DNA of 64,000 bases from Hydrocarboniphaga sp965279055 (lineage in GTDB: Bacteria; Pseudomonadota; Gammaproteobacteria; Nevskiales; Nevskiaceae). Under the pieces are notes generated by a model. That model was not told the DNA's origin, ran no database searches, and was given only the letters and a program-made list of their open reading frames with translations. The stretch lies in contig NZ_OZ257125.1 in assembly GCF_965279055.1 (NCBI RefSeq), positions 4,712,001-4,776,000 of the forward strand. Reading direction: 5' to 3'. Both the position numbers and the translations under genes were made by a program. Of this stretch, positions 1 through 9,017 are shown one piece after another. How positions within the stretch are numbered: position 1 is the stretch's first letter; each line of letters opens with the position of its first letter.

Positions 1-291
1 CAGGTCGGCGATGCGTTTCTGCCGGCGTATCTGGCGATCGTCGGGCGTCGCCGCGACACGCCTTACGGCGAGCGCGAGCGCCACTGGCAGCTGATGCGCC
101 GAGGCCGCTACGTCGAGTTCAACCTGGTGTTCGACCGCGGCACGCTGTTCGGCCTGCAAAGCGGCGGCCGCACCGAATCCATTTTGATGTCGATGCCGCC
201 GCTGGCGAGCTGGCAATACGACCATCAACCGGAAGCCGGCAGCGCCGAAGCGCAGCTGGCGCGATACCTGAAACCGCGCGAGTGGCTGTAG
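1..291 (+). CDS. hemF: Coproporphyrinogen III oxidase, oxygen-dependent (3' end only)
   Basis: Only the last 96 residues are in the window, the frame being open from base 1. The segment GRYVEFNLVFDRGT followed by FGLQSGGRTESILMSMPPL is the signature C-terminal block of HemF, which oxidatively decarboxylates coproporphyrinogen III to protoporphyrinogen IX in the cytoplasm using O2. The end ARYLKPREWL matches the usual C terminus of the family, so the gene is complete at its 3' end. The upstream catalytic part lies outside the window. Family assignment is firm from the conserved block. Confidence 0.93.
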   Translation, partial: QVGDAFLPAYLAIVGRRRDTPYGERERHWQLMRRGRYVEFNLVFDRGTLFGLQSGGRTESILMSMPPLASWQYDHQPEAGSAEAQLARYLKPREWL

Positions 292-320
292 GGCGCACAC
301 GGCACCAATTTGACGAGGAA

Positions 321-433
321 TCCCCTCTCCCTTCGGGAGAGGGGCCAGGGGTGAGGGACTCGACGTTCGCGCGAACTCCCAGTCCCTCATCCGGCGCTCC
401 GCGCCACCTTCTCCCGGGGGGAGAAGGGATCAC
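321..433. repeat. Compound palindromic repeat between hemF and oxyR
   Basis: Two perfect hairpins lie about 60 bases apart. CCCCTCTCCC (322-331) pairs with GGGAGAGGGG (335-344), and CCTTCTCCC (407-415) pairs with GGGAGAAGG (419-427). The sequence between them (gtgaggg ... gtccctcatccgg) resembles a MITE-like intergenic repeat that I recall from Xanthomonas and other Proteobacteria. It may also act as a terminator for hemF. It is the only copy seen here. Confidence 0.6.
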
Positions 434-472
434 GGCCCCAGCGTCTGCAGCTTCATCCGTTATGCTGACGCC

Positions 473-1411
473 ATGACGCTCACCGAGTTGCGCTACCTGG
501 TCAATCTGGAAAAGGAACGGCATTTCGGCCGGGCGGCCGAGCGCTCCTTCGTGTCGCAGCCGACGCTGTCGGTCGCGGTGAAAAAGCTCGAGGACGAACT
601 CGGCGTGCTGCTGTTCGAGCGTAACCGCGGCGAAGCGCGGCCGACGCCGGTCGGCGAGCGCGTGATCGCGCAGGCGCGGCGCGTGCTGGCCGAGGCCAAG
701 CTGATCGACGATCTCGCCCGCGAAGGCCGCGACGAGCTCGCCGGCCCGCTGCGCTTCGGCGCGATCTACACGGTCGGGCCCTACCTGCTGCCGCACCTGA
801 TTCCGGTGATCCGCGAAACCGCGCCGATGATGCCGCTGGTGATCGAGGAAAACTTCACCGCCAAGCTGCTCGAACAGCTGCGCGACAACGAGCTCGACGT
901 CGCCGTGGTGGCGCTGCCGGTGGACATGCAGGGCTTCGCCGCATGGCCGCTGTACGACGAGGATTTCGTCGTGCTGATGCCCCGGGATCATCGCTGGAAG
1001 AACGAGGCCGAAATTCCGGCGCGCAAGCTCGCCGAGGAGCACCTGCTGCTGCTCGGCCCCGGCCACTGCTTTCGCGATCAGGTGGTGCAGGCCTGCCCGA
1101 AATGTGTCGAGCCCGACGGCGATGGCCCGCGCGCACAGACCGGCAGCTCGCTGGAAACGATCCGCCACATGGTCGCCGGCGGCCTCGGCATCACCGTGCT
1201 GCCGCGCTCGTCGGTGGAGAATCGCAGCGACGAGGCCGGGCTGATCGTGTTCAAGCCGTTCGCGCCGAAAGCGCCGGCGCGGCGCATCGCGCTGGTCTGG
1301 CGCAAGACCTATCCGCGCCTGGCCGCGATCAACGCGCTGCGCGAGGCGATCCTTCAGTCCCCGCTGCGCGGCGTCACGATGCTGCCCGCCGAATCCCGGC
1401 TGGAAGCCTAG
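473..1411 (+). CDS. oxyR: Hydrogen-peroxide sensing LysR-type regulator OxyR
   Basis: A 312-residue LysR-family protein with an N-terminal winged HTH (about residues 1-60, including FGRAAERSFVSQPTLSVAVKKLE) and a C-terminal sensing domain. The redox pair is visible in GHCFRDQVVQACP. Counting from this ATG the cysteines fall at residues 199 and 208, the same numbers as the disulfide pair of E. coli OxyR, which supports the start. The protein should activate peroxide-defence genes when the disulfide forms. No catalase or ahpC neighbour is visible. It stands alone between hemF and a DUF1499 gene that begins 22 bases after its stop and may be co-transcribed. Confidence 0.95.
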   Translation: MTLTELRYLVNLEKERHFGRAAERSFVSQPTLSVAVKKLEDELGVLLFERNRGEARPTPVGERVIAQARRVLAEAKLIDDLAREGRDELAGPLRFGAIYTVGPYLLPHLIPVIRETAPMMPLVIEENFTAKLLEQLRDNELDVAVVALPVDMQGFAAWPLYDEDFVVLMPRDHRWKNEAEIPARKLAEEHLLLLGPGHCFRDQVVQACPKCVEPDGDGPRAQTGSSLETIRHMVAGGLGITVLPRSSVENRSDEAGLIVFKPFAPKAPARRIALVWRKTYPRLAAINALREAILQSPLRGVTMLPAESRLEA

Positions 1412-1433
1412 AAGTAATGCCGACGCCGACGCG

Positions 1434-1862
1434 ATGAGCCTGATCAGGATCAGCGGTAAACGCCCGGAGAATCTGGGCGTGCGCAACGGCCGGCTGACGC
1501 CGTGCCCGGAAGACAAGGCCACCTGCGTCTGCAGCCAGCAGCAGGCCGAGGTGCGCGGCGAACTCGGGCCGCAGCACATCCATCCGTTCAAGTACGCCGG
1601 CAGCCCCGGCGACGCGATGACGCGGCTGCTCGCGGTGCTGCTGGAGGAGCCGCGCTGCACGCTGGTCACGCAGACGCGGGACTACGTCTACGCCGAATTC
1701 CAGACCGACCTGCTCGGCATGATCCACGACGTCGAGTTCCTGGTGGCGCCGGCCGAGTCGGTGATCCACGTGCGCTCGGCGGCGCGGCTCGGCCCGTCGG
1801 ATTTCGGCATGAACCGCGCGCGGCTGGAGACGCTGCGCGAGCGCTTCGACGACGCCGAGTAA
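1434..1862 (+). CDS. DUF1499 family protein
   Basis: A 142-residue protein matching the DUF1499 pattern: an early cysteine pair in PCPEDKATCVCSQ, then an alpha/beta core with LVTQTRDYVYAEFQT and a closing segment DFGMNRARLETLRERF. The family is widespread in Proteobacteria and its biochemical role is not established. No signal peptide or membrane segment is seen, although many relatives are exported. It starts 22 bases downstream of oxyR on the same strand and could share its transcript, so a link to oxidative stress is possible but only inferred from position. Confidence 0.8.
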   Translation: MSLIRISGKRPENLGVRNGRLTPCPEDKATCVCSQQQAEVRGELGPQHIHPFKYAGSPGDAMTRLLAVLLEEPRCTLVTQTRDYVYAEFQTDLLGMIHDVEFLVAPAESVIHVRSAARLGPSDFGMNRARLETLRERFDDAE

Positions 1863-1880
1863 AAGTCCCCGGCTTTCACG

Positions 1881-1905
1881 GTAGCCCGGGTGAAACCCGG
1901 GATCG
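1881..1905. repeat. Short palindromic repeat, family C copy 1
   Basis: GTAGCCCGGGTGAAACCCGG followed by GATCG is itself a stem-loop (CCCGGGT/ACCCGGG-type pairing). The identical 25 bases recur in inverted orientation at 9806-9830, and a degraded form begins at 40382. It lies between two convergent genes. Confidence 0.7.
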
Positions 1906-1912
1906 CGCAGCC

Positions 1913-3262
1913 TCAGCTGTAAGCCACACCTAGCGACTGCAGGCTCTGCAGGTTCAGGTAGCGGTCTTCCGGCAGCCCCTTGCTGCGCTGGTAGGCATTG
2001 AGCGCATCGAGCGTGCGGGTGCCGGCGCGGCCATCACTGGGGCCAGGGTCGAAGCCGGCGCTGCGCAGCGCGTCCTGCACGCGGCGCACGGTTGAATCCT
2101 TCATGTTGGTTTCGCACAGCACCGGGCGCCATTCCAGCGTCGCCGGCGCGGCCAGCTCGCGCGTGGTGTAGCTGGCCATCTGGTCCGGTACGCGCACGGT
2201 CTGGTACGCGGCCGGCGCGACCAGCTTCTGCACCTGCACCGTCGAACGCTGCTCGGCGACCGCGACGCGGCGCACCTGCGCCGGCTGGTCGATCACGCGC
2301 CGCGTCACCGTTCGGTATTCACCCGGCACCTGCACTTCGCGCATCAATGGCTGGGTCTTCAGCACCTTGCGCGTCACCGTGCGGTACACCGCCGGCTCCT
2401 CGACCAGGCACATCACCTCGCCGGTGGCATTGTCGAGCTTCTGGATCGGGCCGCGGCCGCGCTTCCAGGTCTGTGTCGCCGGCTTCTCCAGCACTTTTTC
2501 GGTGATGGTTTCATAGACCGGCTCGCTGGCCAGATACCGCGTGCTCGGCGGCGTGACTTCGACCTGCTCGGTCACGGTCCTGAACGTTGCCGGAATCACT
2601 TCCAGGCGCTCGTAACCTTCCTGGGTCACGTAATCCTGCAGCGCCGTCTGGTAACGCGCCGGTATCACCTGCACGCCGTCGTAGCCGGGACGCGCGACGT
2701 AGTCGCGCTGCAGCGTGCGGTACTGCTCCGGCGTGCGCACCAGCGCGTAGCACTCGCCGGGGCGCGCGGTCTGCGGCATCGGCGGGATCGTCGCGCCGGC
2801 GCCGATGTTGCTGGCGCCGGCGTAGTAATCGGTGCTGGCGTAACCGGCCGGCGCGCTCTGCACGACCGCGGTCTGCACCACCGGAATCAGCGCCGGCTGC
2901 ACGCCATTGGTGACTGCGCCGGTGGTCGTCATCGACGTCAGGCCGTTGCCGCTGCGCTGCCACTGGGCGAGGCGCTCGGCGGTGGTGCGCTGTTCTTCCT
3001 CGGCGCGCGACGGCACGCTGTAGGCCGGCGTCGCCAGCGCCGACGGCGGCGGGATGCGCTCGGATTCGAACGCCGGGCGCGGCGGCGCGGCGGTGCTGCT
3101 GTCGTAGATCTGGTAGCGGCTGATCGCGCTGGACGGCGTCGGCGGCGGAATGTCGGCGTAGAAGTCCGGGCTGCGCGCGCCGGTGCCGCTGGTGCTCGCG
3201 CAAGCCGACAACAAGGCGGCAAGCCCCGTCGCCCAACAGGCCTTGTGTCCGAAGCTGACCAT
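1913..3262 (-). CDS. Peptidoglycan-binding lipoprotein with YRTVT-type repeats
   Basis: A predicted 449-residue outer-membrane or periplasmic lipoprotein. The ATG at 3262 is preferred over a GTG at 3274 because AAGGGA lies just upstream and the signal peptide then reads directly into the lipobox LLSAC (Cys21). After a proline-rich linker, about residues 170-370 contain a series of related segments (YRTLQRDYV, YQTALQDYV, FRTVTEQV, YETITEKVL, YRTVTRKVL, YRTVTRRVI, YQTVRVPDQ). The C-terminal 60 residues (VRRVQDALRSAGFDPGPSDG, TRTLDALNAYQ) look like a PG_binding_1 domain. The protein may tether the outer membrane to the cell wall. The repeat region is not one I can name. Confidence 0.75.
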   Translation of the reverse strand: MVSFGHKACWATGLAALLSACASTSGTGARSPDFYADIPPPTPSSAISRYQIYDSSTAAPPRPAFESERIPPPSALATPAYSVPSRAEEEQRTTAERLAQWQRSGNGLTSMTTTGAVTNGVQPALIPVVQTAVVQSAPAGYASTDYYAGASNIGAGATIPPMPQTARPGECYALVRTPEQYRTLQRDYVARPGYDGVQVIPARYQTALQDYVTQEGYERLEVIPATFRTVTEQVEVTPPSTRYLASEPVYETITEKVLEKPATQTWKRGRGPIQKLDNATGEVMCLVEEPAVYRTVTRKVLKTQPLMREVQVPGEYRTVTRRVIDQPAQVRRVAVAEQRSTVQVQKLVAPAAYQTVRVPDQMASYTTRELAAPATLEWRPVLCETNMKDSTVRRVQDALRSAGFDPGPSDGRAGTRTLDALNAYQRSKGLPEDRYLNLQSLQSLGVAYS

Positions 3263-3408
3263 GGTTCCCTTCACGCTTTATTAGTCGAATAAGCCGCTAT
3301 CCGGACGATGGTATCAGCGGCCCGGAGACGCGTGCGAACACCGGGATACTTTGTCCAGCGCGGCGCGCAGCGGCCGGGCCGGCTGGCTTTCAGCTTGGCT
3401 GCTCTAGA

Positions 3409-5472
3409 ATGTCGACGATGAGCCACCTTCTCTCCAAGCACCAGGCCGCGGTGCTGACGCTGGTGATGCCGCTGGCGCTGATCGCGGCCGCAGCCCGGGC
3501 CCAGGCGCCGGCCACCGCCGCCACCGACAACAGCGCGGTGCGCGCCGAATTCGTGCAGCAGATCGAGGCGCTCGAGGCGATGCCGTCGCCAGCCCTGGCG
3601 GGCAGCATCGGCGAAGCCTCGGCGGCGCTGCGCGGCTATGTGCTGTATCCCTATCTCGAAGCGCAGCGCCTGCGTACGCCGCTGCGCTTCGGCGTCGCCG
3701 CCGATGATGCGGCGGTCGCGGCGCTATTGCAGCGCGACGGCGATGCGCCGTGGACCCGCGAGCTGCGCCACGACTGGCTCGTGGACCTGGCCAAGCGCCG
3801 CAACTGGCAGCCGTTCCTGGCGAACTATCTGGACAACCGCGCCGATGCGCGGCTGCGCTGCGAGCGGCTCAACGCGCTGATCGCCGCGCAGCCGCCGGAG
3901 CCGGGCACGCCCAGCCCTGCCGCGGCCGATCCGCTGCGCGGCGCGGTGCTCGATCTGTGGACCACCGGCGCGCAGCTGCCCGACGCCTGCGTCGCGCCTT
4001 TCGAATGGGCCAGGGCGCGCGGCTGGTTCACGCCTGAGCTGACCGAGAAGCGCGCGCGCCTGGCACTGCAGGCCGGCAACGCCGATCTCGCCGACTTCCT
4101 GCTGCGTTCGCTGCCGCCGGAGTCGCTGCCGGCGCTGCGCAGCTGGACGCGGCTGCTGCGCACCCCGGATCGCGAACTCGATGCGATCGCCGCCGCTGGC
4201 CCGGAACTGATGCGCGCACAGGAGCCGGAGGCCATCGCCGCCGCGTTTTCCAAGCTCGGCCGCAGCAACCCGCTGAACACGCCGCCACGGCTGGACAACT
4301 TCATCCGCGCCTGTGGCACGCCCTGCGCGCTGGCCACGCCGGCAACGCCGGCCGAGCTGCGTCGCGAAGTCGCCCTGGGTTCGGCGTGGAGCCGGCTGCC
4401 GCAGACGGTGAGCGCGTTTCGCGCGGTCGACGACGCCGCGCTGGACGAACGCAGCCACGAGTGGCGCATCCGCGCGGCGCTGTGGGCCGGCGACTGGAAA
4501 CAGGCCAATGCCTGGCTCGCGGCGCTGCCGCCGACGCTGGCCGAGCAGCAGCGCTGGCGCTACTGGCGCGCGCGCGGCCTGGAAAAAAACGGCGACAAGG
4601 CCAGCGCGCGCGCGCTGTACGAAAAGCTCGCCGGCGAGACCGGCTACTACCCGCTGCTCGCCGCGTATCGCCTGGATCGCGGTTATATGCCGCTACCGGC
4701 CGTCAGTGCGAAAGACCCGGCGCTGCAGCAGCAGCTCGCGCAGAAACCGGGCATGACGCGCGTGCGCGAGCTGTGGCTGGCGGGCCGCAACGAATGGTCG
4801 AGCCTGGAATGGAGCGAGCAGATCGCCGCACTCGACAACGCGCAGCTGGTGCAGGCCGCGCGGCTGGCGCAGACCTGGGGCGCGCAGGTGCAGACCGTCG
4901 CCGCGGCCAGCAAGGCGCAGGTGTTCAACGACCTGGAGCTGCTGTATCCGCGGCCGTTCGAGAATGAAGTCGCGGCCGCATCGCGAGCCAGCGGCGTGCC
5001 GTCGAACTGGATTTATGCGGTGATGCGCCAGGAGTCGCTGTACGACCCTCGCGCGCGTTCACGCGCCGACGCGCTCGGCCTGCTGCAGATGCTGATCGGC
5101 ACAGCGCGCGACACCGCACGCCGCCAGCAGCAGCCGCTACCGAGCGCGGCCGACCTGTTCAATCCCGAGATCAACACGCGCCTCGGCGCGCTGCATCTGC
5201 GCGAGCTGCTGGAGCGTTACGACAACGAATTCGTGCTGGTGCTCGGCGCCTACAACGCCGGCCCGAAACCGGTGTCGCGCTGGCAGCCGGCGAAGGATTC
5301 GCTGGACGCCGACATCTGGATCGAGAACGTGCCGTACAACGAAACGCGCAGCTACATCCAGCGCGTGATCTGGCACAGCGCCGTATTCGGCTGGCGCGCC
5401 GACGGCGCGCCGCAGAAGATCGACAAGCTGATGCACGCGATCACGCCGACCGCCAGCGGCGATCTGCCGTGA
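3409..5472 (+). CDS. slt: Soluble lytic murein transglycosylase (Slt70-like)
   Basis: A 687-residue periplasmic enzyme with a signal peptide ending near ARAQA, a long alpha-helical superhelical region, and a C-terminal SLT domain from about residue 525. The catalytic glutamate is in AVMRQES, and the later AYNAGP and NETRSYIQRV motifs are family hallmarks. It cleaves the MurNAc-GlcNAc bond with 1,6-anhydro ring formation. The usual GLMQ.MP.TA motif reads GLLQMLIGTA here, lacking the proline. A second ATG at 3418 is an equally possible start. It overlaps cca by four bases. Confidence 0.92.
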   Translation: MSTMSHLLSKHQAAVLTLVMPLALIAAAARAQAPATAATDNSAVRAEFVQQIEALEAMPSPALAGSIGEASAALRGYVLYPYLEAQRLRTPLRFGVAADDAAVAALLQRDGDAPWTRELRHDWLVDLAKRRNWQPFLANYLDNRADARLRCERLNALIAAQPPEPGTPSPAAADPLRGAVLDLWTTGAQLPDACVAPFEWARARGWFTPELTEKRARLALQAGNADLADFLLRSLPPESLPALRSWTRLLRTPDRELDAIAAAGPELMRAQEPEAIAAAFSKLGRSNPLNTPPRLDNFIRACGTPCALATPATPAELRREVALGSAWSRLPQTVSAFRAVDDAALDERSHEWRIRAALWAGDWKQANAWLAALPPTLAEQQRWRYWRARGLEKNGDKASARALYEKLAGETGYYPLLAAYRLDRGYMPLPAVSAKDPALQQQLAQKPGMTRVRELWLAGRNEWSSLEWSEQIAALDNAQLVQAARLAQTWGAQVQTVAAASKAQVFNDLELLYPRPFENEVAAASRASGVPSNWIYAVMRQESLYDPRARSRADALGLLQMLIGTARDTARRQQQPLPSAADLFNPEINTRLGALHLRELLERYDNEFVLVLGAYNAGPKPVSRWQPAKDSLDADIWIENVPYNETRSYIQRVIWHSAVFGWRADGAPQKIDKLMHAITPTASGDLP

Positions 5473-6698
5473 AGCGCTATCTGGTCGGCGGCGCGGTGCG
5501 CGATGCGCTGCTCGGCCGCGACGTCAGCGAGCGCGACTGGGTGGTCGTCGGCGCGACACCGGAGCAGATGATCGCGGCCGGCTACCGGCCGGTGGGCAAG
5601 GATTTCCCGGTTTTCCTCGACCCGAAAACCAAGGAAGAAACCGCGCTCGCGCGCACCGAGCGCAAGTCCGGCCGCGGCTATCACGGCTTCGTCATGGACG
5701 CCTCGCCCGAGGTGACGCTGGAAGAGGATCTGCGTCGCCGCGATCTGACCGTCAACGCGATGGCGCAGGACGATGATGGAACGATCATCGATCCTTACGG
5801 CGGCCGCAAAGACCTGGCAGCGAAAGTGCTGCGTCACGTCTCCGAATCTTTCGCCGAAGACCCGGTACGCATTCTGCGGCTCGCACGTTTTCACGCGCGC
5901 TATGCACCGCGCGGCTTCGTCATCGCCGACGAGACGATGGCCTTGATGCGCACGATGGTCGAGGCCGGCGAAGCCGACGCACTGGTCGCCGAGCGTGTGT
6001 GGAAAGAAACCGAGCGCGCGATGCTGGAAGCGGAAAAGCCCAGCGTGTACTTCGAAGATCTGGAAGCCTGCGGCGCGCTCGCCCGCGTGATGCCGGAACT
6101 CGCGGCGTTGCGCGGTGTGCCGCAGCGCGCCGACTATCACCCGGAAGTCGACACGCTGACACATACCTTGATGTGCGTCGACGCGGCGGTGCGCCACGGC
6201 TTCGCGCTGCCGGTACGCGTGACCGCGCTGCTGCACGATCTGGGCAAGGCCGCGACACCTCGCGCCGAGTGGCCAGGCCATCGCATGCACGAGGAGCGCG
6301 GCCTGCCGCTGGTCGCACAATTCTGCGAGCGCCTGCGCGTGCCCAACCAGACACGCGACCTGGCGCTGGCGGTCACGCGTGACCATCTGAACGTGCATCG
6401 CGCGCGCGAACTGCGGCCGGCGACTTTGCTCGGTCTGCTCGAGCGCTTCGGCGCGTTCAAAAAGTCCGGCGAATTTTTCGAGCAGGCATTGCAAAGCTGC
6501 CTGTGCGACGCACGCGGCCGTCTGGGTCTGGAAAACTGCGACTATCCGGTCGTGGATTTTCTGCGCGAAGCGCGCACCGTCACGCTGAAAGTCCAGGCCG
6601 CGGAGGTGATGCGCGACGGCCACAGCGGGCCGGCGGTCAGCGAGCAGATCCTGCTGCGCCGCGAGCAGGCGTTGAAGCTCTGGAAGCAGACGCTTTAG
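5469..6698 (+). CDS. cca: CCA tRNA nucleotidyltransferase with HD domain
   Basis: A 409-residue enzyme that builds or repairs the 3' CCA end of tRNAs. The nucleotidyltransferase head begins at once (KRYLVGGAVRDALLGR, then ERDWVVVGATPEQM), followed by LEEDLRRRDLTVNAMA and the EDPVRILRLARF motif. A C-terminal HD phosphohydrolase domain is present (HTLMCVDAAVRHG, LLHDLGKAATP, HRMHEERG), as in the multifunctional bacterial class I/II proteins. It starts with GTG inside the slt stop region (ATGA-like four-base overlap), so the two are probably translationally coupled. Confidence 0.95.
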   Translation: MKRYLVGGAVRDALLGRDVSERDWVVVGATPEQMIAAGYRPVGKDFPVFLDPKTKEETALARTERKSGRGYHGFVMDASPEVTLEEDLRRRDLTVNAMAQDDDGTIIDPYGGRKDLAAKVLRHVSESFAEDPVRILRLARFHARYAPRGFVIADETMALMRTMVEAGEADALVAERVWKETERAMLEAEKPSVYFEDLEACGALARVMPELAALRGVPQRADYHPEVDTLTHTLMCVDAAVRHGFALPVRVTALLHDLGKAATPRAEWPGHRMHEERGLPLVAQFCERLRVPNQTRDLALAVTRDHLNVHRARELRPATLLGLLERFGAFKKSGEFFEQALQSCLCDARGRLGLENCDYPVVDFLREARTVTLKVQAAEVMRDGHSGPAVSEQILLRREQALKLWKQTL

Positions 6699-6701
6699 AT
6701 C

Positions 6702-6769
6702 TGTAGGAGCGGACCCTGTCCGCGACTGAGGCCTTGACGGCACAGTCGCGGACAGGGTCCGCTCCTACA
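6702..6769. repeat. REP-like inverted repeat, family A copy 1
   Basis: A perfect 27-base inverted repeat (6702-6728 and 6743-6769) with a 14-base loop. The unit begins TGTAGGAGCGGACCCTGTCC and ends CGCGACTG. Each arm also contains its own small palindrome GCGGAC-cct-GTCCGC. The same unit recurs at 51698-51765 and 58731-58799. It sits between the convergent ends of cca and the OmpA-family gene, where it may also stop transcription. Confidence 0.85.
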
Positions 6770-6784
6770 AGCTGCGCGCGGCGA

Positions 6785-8047
6785 CTACTCCGGCTTGGCC
6801 GCTTCCGTGGTCACGTTGCCGTTGCTGGCGGTGACCTTGAGCTCGACACGACGGTTGTATTCGCGGCCTTCGTCGGTGGCGTTGTCCTGCACCGGCTGGC
6901 TTTCGCCGAAGCCCATCGTCGTCATGCGGCCGGCGTCGATGCCGCGGCCGACCAGATACTGCTTGACCGATTCCGAGCGGCGCTCGGACAGCTTCTGGTT
7001 GTACTCGTCCGAGCCCTTGGAATCGGTGTGGCCGTCGAGCTCGACCATGATGTCGGTGCGCGCGACCAGCGCGTCCGTGACGATGTCGAGCAGCACCTTC
7101 GCGTCCGGCGTCAGCGTGGCCTTGTCGAACTCGAAGTTGACGCCGCGCAGCACCACCTTGTCGCCGACGTTGCAGCCTTCCAGCGTGAACGCCTTGCCCG
7201 CGGCCGGGCTTTCGCAGGGCGGGGGTGGCGGCGGAGGCGGAGGCGGCGGTTCAACCGGAGGCACCACTTCGGCCGGCGGCTCGGGGGCCGGCGCTGGAGG
7301 AGCCGGCGGTTCGCCGAACGAATAACGCAGGCTCAGCAGGGCCGAGTCGCCGCTGTAGCGCAGCTTGACCCGCGTTTCCGGCGAGTCGTCGAGCAGGTTG
7401 AGCCTGGCGCGCATCGTTTCGAGATGGCGATAGTCCAGCGACAGCGTCCAGTGCGGGCCCAGATCGACGCCGAGGCCGGCGCCGCCCTGGTAGGCGAACA
7501 CGACATCCGAAGTGTTCTGAAAGTCCTGGTTGTCGTAGCCAGCGCTGTGCATCTCGACGCGCGCCGCGCCCGCACCCGCCCCAATGTAGGGATGGAATGC
7601 GCTGCTCTTGAAGAAGTCGAACCACAGATTGGCCATCGCCGTCTGCGCGTTCTCGTCGCCGTGCACGCCGGTCGCGTCGGAGCCACCCGGCGTCAGCACG
7701 CCGGTCAGCACGCCGGTGGGGTCGGTATGAATGCTTTTGAGGTCGTTCTCGCGGTAGGCGATTTCCAGTTCCGGGCGCAGACCGTTTGCGAACGAATAAC
7801 CGGTGACCAGTCCGCCGATCCAGCCGGTCTTGAACTTGACCTCGCCGACCTTGGTGCCGTCTTCGACCAGCCCGCCGCCGTCGGGGTAATAAATTTTGAA
7901 CGTCTGCTTGTCGACGAAGTTGGCGCCGCCTTCCGCACCGATGTACCAACCGTCGCCTGCCTGCGCCACAGCCGGCACCATGCCGGCCAGCGCAAGAAAC
8001 AGACCCCCCTTCGTGAAACGCACAGCTTCGTTCTTTTTGTTTGTCAT
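6785..8047 (-). CDS. OprF/OmpA-like outer-membrane porin
   Basis: A 420-residue protein with a signal peptide (cleavage near AVAQA-GDG). An N-terminal eight-strand beta-barrel type domain follows (GWYIGAEGG to SLRYSFGEP). A striking proline-rich linker contains a run of eleven consecutive prolines, and the C-terminal half is an OmpA domain (FDKATLTPDAK, VELDGHTDSKG, LSERRSESVKQYLVGRG, RRVELKV) that binds peptidoglycan. GGGAG lies upstream of the ATG. It is probably a general structural porin linking outer membrane and wall. The exact symbol cannot be decided. Confidence 0.88.
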   Translation of the reverse strand: MTNKKNEAVRFTKGGLFLALAGMVPAVAQAGDGWYIGAEGGANFVDKQTFKIYYPDGGGLVEDGTKVGEVKFKTGWIGGLVTGYSFANGLRPELEIAYRENDLKSIHTDPTGVLTGVLTPGGSDATGVHGDENAQTAMANLWFDFFKSSAFHPYIGAGAGAARVEMHSAGYDNQDFQNTSDVVFAYQGGAGLGVDLGPHWTLSLDYRHLETMRARLNLLDDSPETRVKLRYSGDSALLSLRYSFGEPPAPPAPAPEPPAEVVPPVEPPPPPPPPPPPCESPAAGKAFTLEGCNVGDKVVLRGVNFEFDKATLTPDAKVLLDIVTDALVARTDIMVELDGHTDSKGSDEYNQKLSERRSESVKQYLVGRGIDAGRMTTMGFGESQPVQDNATDEGREYNRRVELKVTASNGNVTTEAAKPE

Positions 8048-8119
8048 GCGGCTATCTCCCGGACCGATACCCCGAAGTATACGAAAAGTCCGTACCGCGT
8101 CTCGTGCGTTGCCCCCCGC

Positions 8120-8893
8120 TTACAGCAGCGCCAGCAACAGCAGGCCAAGCGCGATGCGATACCAGGCGAACACATTGAAGTTGTGCGTCGACACGTAGCG
8201 CAGCAGCCACTTCACCGAGATGAAGCCGGTGATCGCCGACACCAGGGTCGCGACCGCCAGTTCCGCGCCGTTCTCGGCATGCAGCTCGCCGCTCTTGAAC
8301 AGGCTCAGCGCCTCGACCGCACTGGCTGCGAACATCGTCGGAATGCCGATCAAAAACGCGAACTCGGCAGCCTTGGTGCGGTTGGTCAGGCCAAACAGCA
8401 TCGCCGCGAAAATCGCCGCGGCCGAGCGCGAGGTGCCGGGGAATACCCCGGCCAGCACCTGCGCGATACCGACCGCGATTGCCAGTTTCCAGGTCACTTC
8501 GTCGCGCGGCGGCTGCTTTTTTGCCCAGACCTCGATGAAGAAAATGATCACGCCGCCGACGATCAGCGCGATCGCGATCGGCGTCACCGTCTCCGGCAGT
8601 TTGAAGCCCAGCTTCTTGACCGTAAGGCCGAGCACCGCGGTGACCACGAACGAGCCGGCGAGCTTGAGCACGTAGTCGCGCGGCTCCGGCCGGTTCAGGC
8701 CGGTCGCGAGTTCCAGCAGGCGCACGCGGTAGACCAGGGTCACGGCGAGAATCGCGCCGGCCTGGATCACGATGTTGAACAGATCCGAGCGCTCGCCGAG
8801 CCAGTGCTCGGCGATCAGCAGATGGCCGGTGCTGGAGATCGGCAGGAATTCGGTCAGGCCTTCGATCAGGCCAAGCAGCAGGGCGTCAAGCAT
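8120..8893 (-). CDS. uppP: Undecaprenyl-diphosphatase UppP (BacA family)
   Basis: A 257-residue integral membrane enzyme that recycles the lipid carrier for peptidoglycan by dephosphorylating undecaprenyl diphosphate. The start MLDALLLGLIEGLTEF was chosen because it matches the family N terminus. The active-site blocks EGLTEFLPISSTGH and FPGTSRSAAAI are both intact, and about eight hydrophobic segments are visible. The longer open frame upstream of this ATG overlaps the divergent reductase gene and does not look coding. It is convergent with nothing and has no clear operon partner. Confidence 0.95.
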   Translation of the reverse strand: MLDALLLGLIEGLTEFLPISSTGHLLIAEHWLGERSDLFNIVIQAGAILAVTLVYRVRLLELATGLNRPEPRDYVLKLAGSFVVTAVLGLTVKKLGFKLPETVTPIAIALIVGGVIIFFIEVWAKKQPPRDEVTWKLAIAVGIAQVLAGVFPGTSRSAAAIFAAMLFGLTNRTKAAEFAFLIGIPTMFAASAVEALSLFKSGELHAENGAELAVATLVSAITGFISVKWLLRYVSTHNFNVFAWYRIALGLLLLALL

Positions 8894-9017
8894 CGGATTG
8901 GGCGGTAATTCGATAGGGAAGGTTCGGTCACGCGGCATCCGGCGGCGCATGTCGCTGTATCTTCGGCGACAATCGCAGGGACAAAAACCAGACGGCTCGC
9001 ATGATAAGGGCAGGCGG

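Noticed and set aside
7208..7260. The C-rich/G-rich tract in the OmpA-family gene as an assembly error
   Set aside because: The frame stays open with a proline run and OprF-like proteins often have such a linker.
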